Shown here: piece after piece, positions 61,101-64,000 of the stretch
Numbering within the stretch: position 1 is the stretch's first letter
How the letters are laid out: each line of letters starts with the position of its first letter
Source: Anas platyrhynchos
Lineage: Eukaryota; Chordata; Aves; Anseriformes; Anatidae
NCBI RefSeq assembly: GCF_047663525.1
Contig: NC_092589.1
Location: 57,717,501 to 57,781,500 of the forward strand
Direction: 5' to 3'
Length of the DNA stretch: 64,000 bases
Notes under the pieces: model-generated
The model's database searches: none
Told to the model about the DNA's origin: nothing
The model's input: the letters and a program-made list of their open reading frames with translations, nothing else
Position numbers and translations under genes: made by a program

Positions 61101-64000
61101 GGTGCATGTGTAATGTGAACAAATGATCTAGAAAAAAAGATCCAGGCTCTGGTTTCTCCTCTGCAAAGTTTTATCACTCAATTACCTGTTTTTGTAAAAC
61201 TGTCACCAGCTTCTTATTATCCTGCCATAAAGGAGAAATTTCCTTTTAAACATCCCACTCAGATGACTGACATATCATTACTACAAACAGTAATAGTTAC
61301 ACTATGAAATTTCCAAAGGGATTTTTCCCCCCAAATATGAAAGGCACCTGCAAGCTGACAAGCAGCAGAGGGGGGCAAGGTTTGTAGAGCTGTCTGGCAG
61401 CACAGTGAGCAGTTTTCAAGCTTTTTCTTTATACCCTTGTGCTTAATTTGTTTCTGGGCTGTATGGCTGGGCCTATCATTTGCCCTGTTGACACTGCGTT
61501 TCTGTGGCTCATGCTGAAACAGCTTTTTTTCTGTAACTTAATTTAACCCCTAACATATTCCCAGTTCTTTCAAGCATTGTGCCAGCTCTCATCACTTGAT
61601 CACCATGCATGTCACCCTCTTTGAACTTTCAGTGTCAGCAGTTATCATATTTATATTGGAAGTTCATTGTCAAGACCCACTTGAACTGGAGAGCAAATAA
61701 AGACCACCACAATTTCATAGAAGAGTTTTAAAATAACCTCATAGCTTTCAGGGGCTAAGATGCATTTTTAGGAACATTTTGATTTGGCAGGAGTTTGAAC
61801 TGCAGCACAGCGAGCTACTAAACAGCAGGAATTAATCCTGTCTTCAGGTCTTATAAACATGCAAAGTGTATATAACTTCCTTTAAGATTTACACACAAGA
61901 GTTCATGACTCTAAAAAGCCTAACATCAGCCTCTGTACAGATGAACAAGAACCCATTTTTTGTGGCAGCCTGGACAGTATTCATTCCACCTATCTCAGTT
62001 CTTCTGACAGAGGACTGTGATGTGAAACAGGAGCATGCTTTATGGTCTGAGCAGAATATACCACCCTAGGTATTCCTGCAGTCCTGCTGCAGCTCTGGTT
62101 TTGATGCTCTGTGAGGTGGCAGATAAATATTAATATATAATCAAATAAATATAAACCCATTAGCAGTTCATTTCTCACTCTGTCAGTGGCTGTAGGTGCA
62201 ATGCATGCATATGGCACCTGCTATAAAAAAGCACTGAGGATTAATCTGCTAGGTGAGATTACTCTGTGGTCCTTACTCTTGCACTGAGTTAACAGACTGG
62301 CTCACCTTCTTGCTTAATGTAGTATGAAGGGACTGGAGCGATAGTTATATATTCTTTGGCACCGAGCCTACTCCTGTACAGCAATCATTTCAAATTTCTT
62401 TAAGGTTAGTGCAATATATAGGGTGTGCAGAGTGTAATAATGTGTTTGAAACAGATACTGAACTTTCCCCTTTTCATTAGAGTTCTACATTCTGCAGAGT
62501 CAGCTAGATGGGATTTCAGAAATGGGATTTTAGAAATGTGTATTTCCAAAAAAAAAAAAAAAGCACCTTAGGAAAACTTCCAAAACCTGACAGTTCCAGA
62601 AGGCTGTATTTAGGGATGCATAAAATAATAAGTGATCTGATCTAACCCCAAAGTTAACCTGAACCATTTTAAAGGACTTTTCCATGGCTTTTGCAACTCT
62701 TTTTTCCTGACCCAATACACATCTGGTTCTAGTTGGCATCAAAAGATAGATGCATTTAAATGTCATGAAAAAAGCTAATCATGTATTTCTGGCTTGTTGG
62801 GAGACAGGAAGTACTAGAAATCTCATAAGAAAGGCAGTTCTCCTTGGATATCCAGCCACTTTTTACATAGTTAAGTGATTTACATAGTTCAGAGAAGAAT
62901 TCAAATTGTTGTTAGCTGAACTGGCCCTCTCAACCTCCAGAGGCTCATTCATCACTAGGTAGAGGTTACTAGAAAACATTGGAAAGACTGCTCAGTCTAA
63001 CAGCCAGCCATGAAGTTCTCGGTCTTTTGTATCCTTGCTCTTTCCTGTAGAAAAATCCAATAAACGGAACAGCGTTTACAAATGCTTTTTTTTTTTTTTT
63101 TTTTTTTTTGGGTTAGAAGAAGTGGTCCAGTATTCAAGATGCTAGAGAAAGAAGTTTATAAGCAGTCAAAACCCATGTGATTCCACCTTAGTGTTTACCT
63201 TTTCTTTATTCAGTCAAGCTCCTTTACCAAGGTGAGTCTGAATACAAAATTAATATGGACCTTGGGATTTAGTGCCTAATAAATATTATCAGTATTATGT
63301 GCATTTTATTTATAAAAAAATCCTAGGGTCATAAAGTACATTTTCCATAAATGACCTAGGTTCATTTTGCTGTAGCAAGATATTTCCTTGACTATTTCTG
63401 AAGAACTTGTATTCCAAGTGTTTAGGATGTAATCAAAACCACTTGAAATGAGCTGCTGAAGTTATTTTCAAAATGACACATAGTTTTCAAGTAGCTTAAA
63501 CACATTTGAACATTTACGCCACAAGCCACATCTGCAATGATATTGCAAGGTGATGCATATGCACTTAGTGTCTTCTTTCACAAAAGGAAAACCCAAAACC
63601 AGAGCTTGCCCTCAGCTTCAAGGAAATGCTCACAGGGAATTAAGAAAACAAACATCTCTGTGTGTATTGTCATGCTCAGACCATGCTTCTCTTTATTACC
63701 TTACTATATCCACAGTAAAAAGCATGCCTACCAGCGATGAAATACTGATGTTTCACATGTCTATCTTCTCGGCAGGTTCTGCTGGCATCCTTGTTGCAGA
63801 ACAGAACTCACAGCATGTTAGTGTTAATGGAATAACATGTTAATATTTTAAGCAGGTGAAAAACAAGTTTGCGATAAATGTTTTCATTTACCTTTTTGAT
63901 CTTCTTTTTTTCCTTCCAATGCAGAAGCTTTCTCTGATGAAGTACCATTATCTCCACTGGCTTTTACTATGTTTTCTTCTTGTATGGTGTCTTCACCAAT
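30230..64000 (-). CDS. PHACTR2: PHACTR2, phosphatase and actin regulator 2 (3' half, 5' end outside window)
   Basis: Coding segments from 64000 down: 64000-63892 (partial), 53933-53697, 50028-49479, 48151-47952, 46207-46051, 43553-43498, 37745-37684, 36566-36429, 34178-34102, 30245-30230. They total 1602 nt, 533 residues and TAA, every junction in phase. PHACTR proteins bind G-actin through RPEL motifs and protein phosphatase 1 through the C-terminus. In order: proline/lysine-rich linkers; a serine-rich exon; an acidic segment with nine Asp; RPEL motifs [32 protein letters not shown] and [16 protein letters not shown]; then the PP1-binding string (LRFNEYVEV... [10 protein letters not shown]) and the end SRQFTRFHRP. 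The N-terminal RPEL and start lie beyond 64000. PHACTR2 rather than PHACTR1/3/4 rests on the neighbour LTV1 and on [18 protein letters not shown]. Confidence 0.96.
30330..30865 (+). mobile_element. CR1 LINE, older 5'-truncated copy
   Basis: Plus-strand CR1 beginning roughly at 30330, with the reverse-transcriptase C-terminus readable as [20 protein letters not shown], then [14 protein letters not shown] and [11 protein letters not shown]. It is followed by the 3' UTR block 'gatgatcttgtaggtcttttccaac' and a decayed tail 'ttgtgtttctgtgattc'. A frame change near 30680 breaks the RT frame. It differs clearly from the copy at 12981-13800, so it belongs to another, older subfamily. It sits antisense in the last PHACTR2 intron, under 100 nt from the acceptor; the left border is uncertain. 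Confidence 0.93.
30866..34101 (-). other. PHACTR2 last intron, remainder
   Basis: Part of the 30246-34101 intron. A GC-richer block (about 30870-31140) of unknown origin follows the CR1; a (TTTA)-type repeat lies at about 31225-31254; the rest is AT-rich. No exon seen. Confidence 0.6.
34102..34178 (-). CDS. PHACTR2: PHACTR2 exon: PP1-binding C-terminal helix region
   Basis: Acceptor TTTAACAG, donor AG|GTGGGT; 25 codons plus two bases. [20 protein letters not shown] then SRQFT; conserved across PHACTR1-4 and part of the region that contacts protein phosphatase 1. Confidence 0.97.
34179..36428 (-). other. PHACTR2 intron (GC-AG type)
   Basis: Starts with GC (AAG|GCAAGG) and ends with a normal AG. 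AT-rich, no transposon recognised. On the plus strand a TATATAAGG box at 35511 is followed by an initiator-like TCAGTAC at about 35532; see findings. Confidence 0.7.
36429..36566 (-). CDS. PHACTR2: PHACTR2 exon: third C-terminal RPEL and PP1 motif
   Basis: Acceptor CTTACAG; the donor is GC, AAG|GCAAGG. Exactly 46 codons: [16 protein letters not shown] (RPEL) running into [20 protein letters not shown] and [10 protein letters not shown]. The RVxF-like LRF and the downstream Arg and Trp correspond to the PP1-binding string described for PHACTR1. Confidence 0.98.
36567..37683 (-). other. PHACTR2 intron
   Basis: About 1.1 kb, GT-AG, with a (TTTA)-type stretch near 37190. No additional feature recognised. 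Confidence 0.7.
37684..37745 (-). CDS. PHACTR2: PHACTR2 exon between RPEL motifs
   Basis: Acceptor AAAACAG, donor AAG|GTGATG; 62 nt. Completes Gln, then [20 protein letters not shown], the charged helix that links two RPEL motifs and includes the basic KRRLSRK that forms part of the actin-sensitive nuclear import element in this family. Confidence 0.96.
40844..40883 (+). repeat. T40 homopolymer
   Basis: Forty consecutive T. The longest homopolymer in the window; its true length is hard to sequence, so the count may be unreliable. Confidence 0.9.
42563..42600 (+). repeat. (TA)15 followed by (CA)
   Basis: Fifteen TA units from 42563, then about four CA units to 42600. Ordinary dinucleotide microsatellite in an intron. 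Confidence 0.95.
43498..43553 (-). CDS. PHACTR2: PHACTR2 exon: second C-terminal RPEL
   Basis: Acceptor TATTACAG, donor C|GTAAGT; 56 nt. [18 protein letters not shown]: a complete RPEL motif (RPxxxEL, then RNIL) that would bind one actin monomer. Confidence 0.97.
43554..46050 (-). other. PHACTR2 intron, 2.5 kb
   Basis: AT-rich with a GC-richer middle (about 44270-45300) that holds an open minus-strand frame of 169 codons (44330-44839) without any recognisable family. (CAAA)-type simple sequence at about 45781-45827. Confidence 0.6.
45781..45827 (+). repeat. (CAAA) tetranucleotide repeat
   Basis: Roughly eleven CAAA-type units with a few extra A, intronic. Confidence 0.9.
46051..46207 (-). 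CDS. PHACTR2: PHACTR2 exon: first C-terminal RPEL
   Basis: Acceptor TCCTCAG, donor GAG|GTATTA; 2 + 51 codons + 2. [20 protein letters not shown] then [12 protein letters not shown] is the RPEL motif; [16 protein letters not shown] is the linker helix. An apparently better GTGAGG four bases earlier would break the frame, so the GTATTA donor was chosen because it gives KLVRRLSQRP. Confidence 0.96.
46208..47951 (-). other. PHACTR2 intron with GC-rich LTR-like block
   Basis: The part from about 47040 to 47930 is markedly richer in G+C than its surroundings. On the plus strand it has an AATAAA at 47355-47360 immediately followed by a perfect 7-bp hairpin (47363-47380), an arrangement like the R region of a retroviral LTR. 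I see no retroviral gene, no primer site and no confirmed terminal TG...CA, so the identity is open. Confidence 0.45.
47952..48151 (-). CDS. PHACTR2: PHACTR2 exon: acidic segment
   Basis: Acceptor TTCATAG, donor A|GTAAGC; 1 + 66 codons + 1. [20 protein letters not shown], serine-rich middle, then GPILYT followed by nine Asp (mixed GAT/GAC codons). The 'DGPILYTDD' block immediately before the first C-terminal RPEL is typical of PHACTR proteins. Confidence 0.95.
48152..49478 (-). other. PHACTR2 intron, 1.3 kb
   Basis: Holds a long TA microsatellite (49071-49122) and, within its first 41 bases, two additional consensus splice donors (see findings). Confidence 0.75.
49071..49122 (+). repeat. (TA)26 microsatellite
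   Basis: Twenty-six uninterrupted TA units (52 bases), self-complementary and able to form a cruciform; intronic, likely length-variable. Confidence 0.97.
49479..50028 (-). CDS. PHACTR2: PHACTR2 large central exon
   Basis: Acceptor TTATTTTAG, donor AAAAG|GTGAGA; 550 nt, 182 codons with two bases at each side. Low-complexity, probably disordered: serine-rich start ([20 protein letters not shown]), basic RGKKKAGKQ, a conserved short block [14 protein letters not shown], a proline run ([17 protein letters not shown]) and an acidic end (PDASGEDSK). The family is divergent here; frame and splice sites, not motifs, support it. Confidence 0.95.
50029..53696 (-). other. PHACTR2 intron, 3.7 kb
   Basis: AT-rich, no transposon recognised, short (TTTA)-type patch near 53170. 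No exon seen. Confidence 0.65.
53697..53933 (-). CDS. PHACTR2: PHACTR2 exon: proline/lysine-rich linker
   Basis: Acceptor ATCCATAG, donor CTG|GTGAGT; 2 + 78 codons + 1. Reads [20 protein letters not shown], then [13 protein letters not shown] and [19 protein letters not shown]. Several PxxP and basic-proline motifs of the kind bound by SH3 or EVH1 domains; disordered. Confidence 0.94.
53934..63891 (-). other. PHACTR2 intron, 10 kb
   Basis: The longest gene-free stretch. AT-rich with scattered simple sequence: TC/T tract at about 55189-55214 and a T24 run at 63086-63109. No CR1, no coding exon and no RNA gene that I can support; short ORFs (up to 129 codons) are AT-rich chance frames. An alternative PHACTR2 exon cannot be excluded by eye. 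Confidence 0.6.
63086..63109 (+). repeat. T24 homopolymer
   Basis: Twenty-four T in the long PHACTR2 intron. Confidence 0.95.
63892..64000 (-). CDS. PHACTR2: PHACTR2 exon, cut by window end
   Basis: Donor AAAAAG|GTAAAT; 36 codons plus one base visible, up to the last base of the window: [20 protein letters not shown] then [15 protein letters not shown]. The leftover G joins the next exon to give Glu. Acidic, low-complexity; identity rests on frame continuity with the downstream exons. Confidence 0.85.

Noticed and set aside
1-64000. CRISPR arrays, operons, phage or other prokaryotic systems
   Set aside because: No spaced direct repeats, no ribosome-binding-site-led gene runs; all identifiable genes are spliced vertebrate genes.
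1-64000. tRNA, rRNA, miRNA or snoRNA genes
   Set aside because: No tRNA A/B boxes with a cloverleaf, no rRNA similarity, and no convincing box C/D or H/ACA element by eye; an Infernal/Rfam scan would be decisive.

Overview
The window is vertebrate nuclear DNA and almost certainly avian. It is AT-rich with short to medium introns. The only interspersed repeats I recognise are CR1 LINEs, the dominant bird retroposon. The three spliced genes align codon by codon with PHACTR2, LTV1 and ZC2HC1B, which lie in this order on human 6q24. A galliform such as chicken is the likeliest source (chicken chromosome 3 carries this block), but the species is inferred. No prokaryotic, plasmid, phage or CRISPR feature is present.

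All three genes are on the minus strand, so transcription runs from high to low coordinate. (1) 64000-23510: the 3' half of PHACTR2, an actin- and PP1-binding regulator. Ten coding exons are visible, the first cut by the window edge, followed by a 3' UTR of about 6.7 kb. (2) 22806-14414: LTV1, the 40S ribosome assembly factor, complete in 11 coding exons (470 codons plus stop), with a CpG-island promoter that starts about 0.7 kb beyond the PHACTR2 poly(A) signal. (3) 12028-4210, possibly to 2266: ZC2HC1B, a two-zinc-finger C2HC protein; seven exons are firm or likely and the last is uncertain. Exon borders were set by conserved protein sequence, splice dinucleotides and codon phase. In all three genes the phases close without a frameshift.

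The rest is intron, UTR and spacer holding four CR1 fragments (131-279, 12981-13800, about 24660-24830, about 30330-30860), microsatellites and A/T tracts. I did not find a new biological system. The points worth a second look are gene-structure details: a LTV1 exon 1 whose only coding content is the ATG; a PHACTR2 terminal exon coding for four residues and stop next to a CR1 insertion; a GC-AG intron; three tandem splice donors in PHACTR2; telomere-like repeats beside a G14 tract in LTV1 intron 1; and a 17-unit ATTCT-type microsatellite grown from a CR1 tail inside the PHACTR2 3' UTR.
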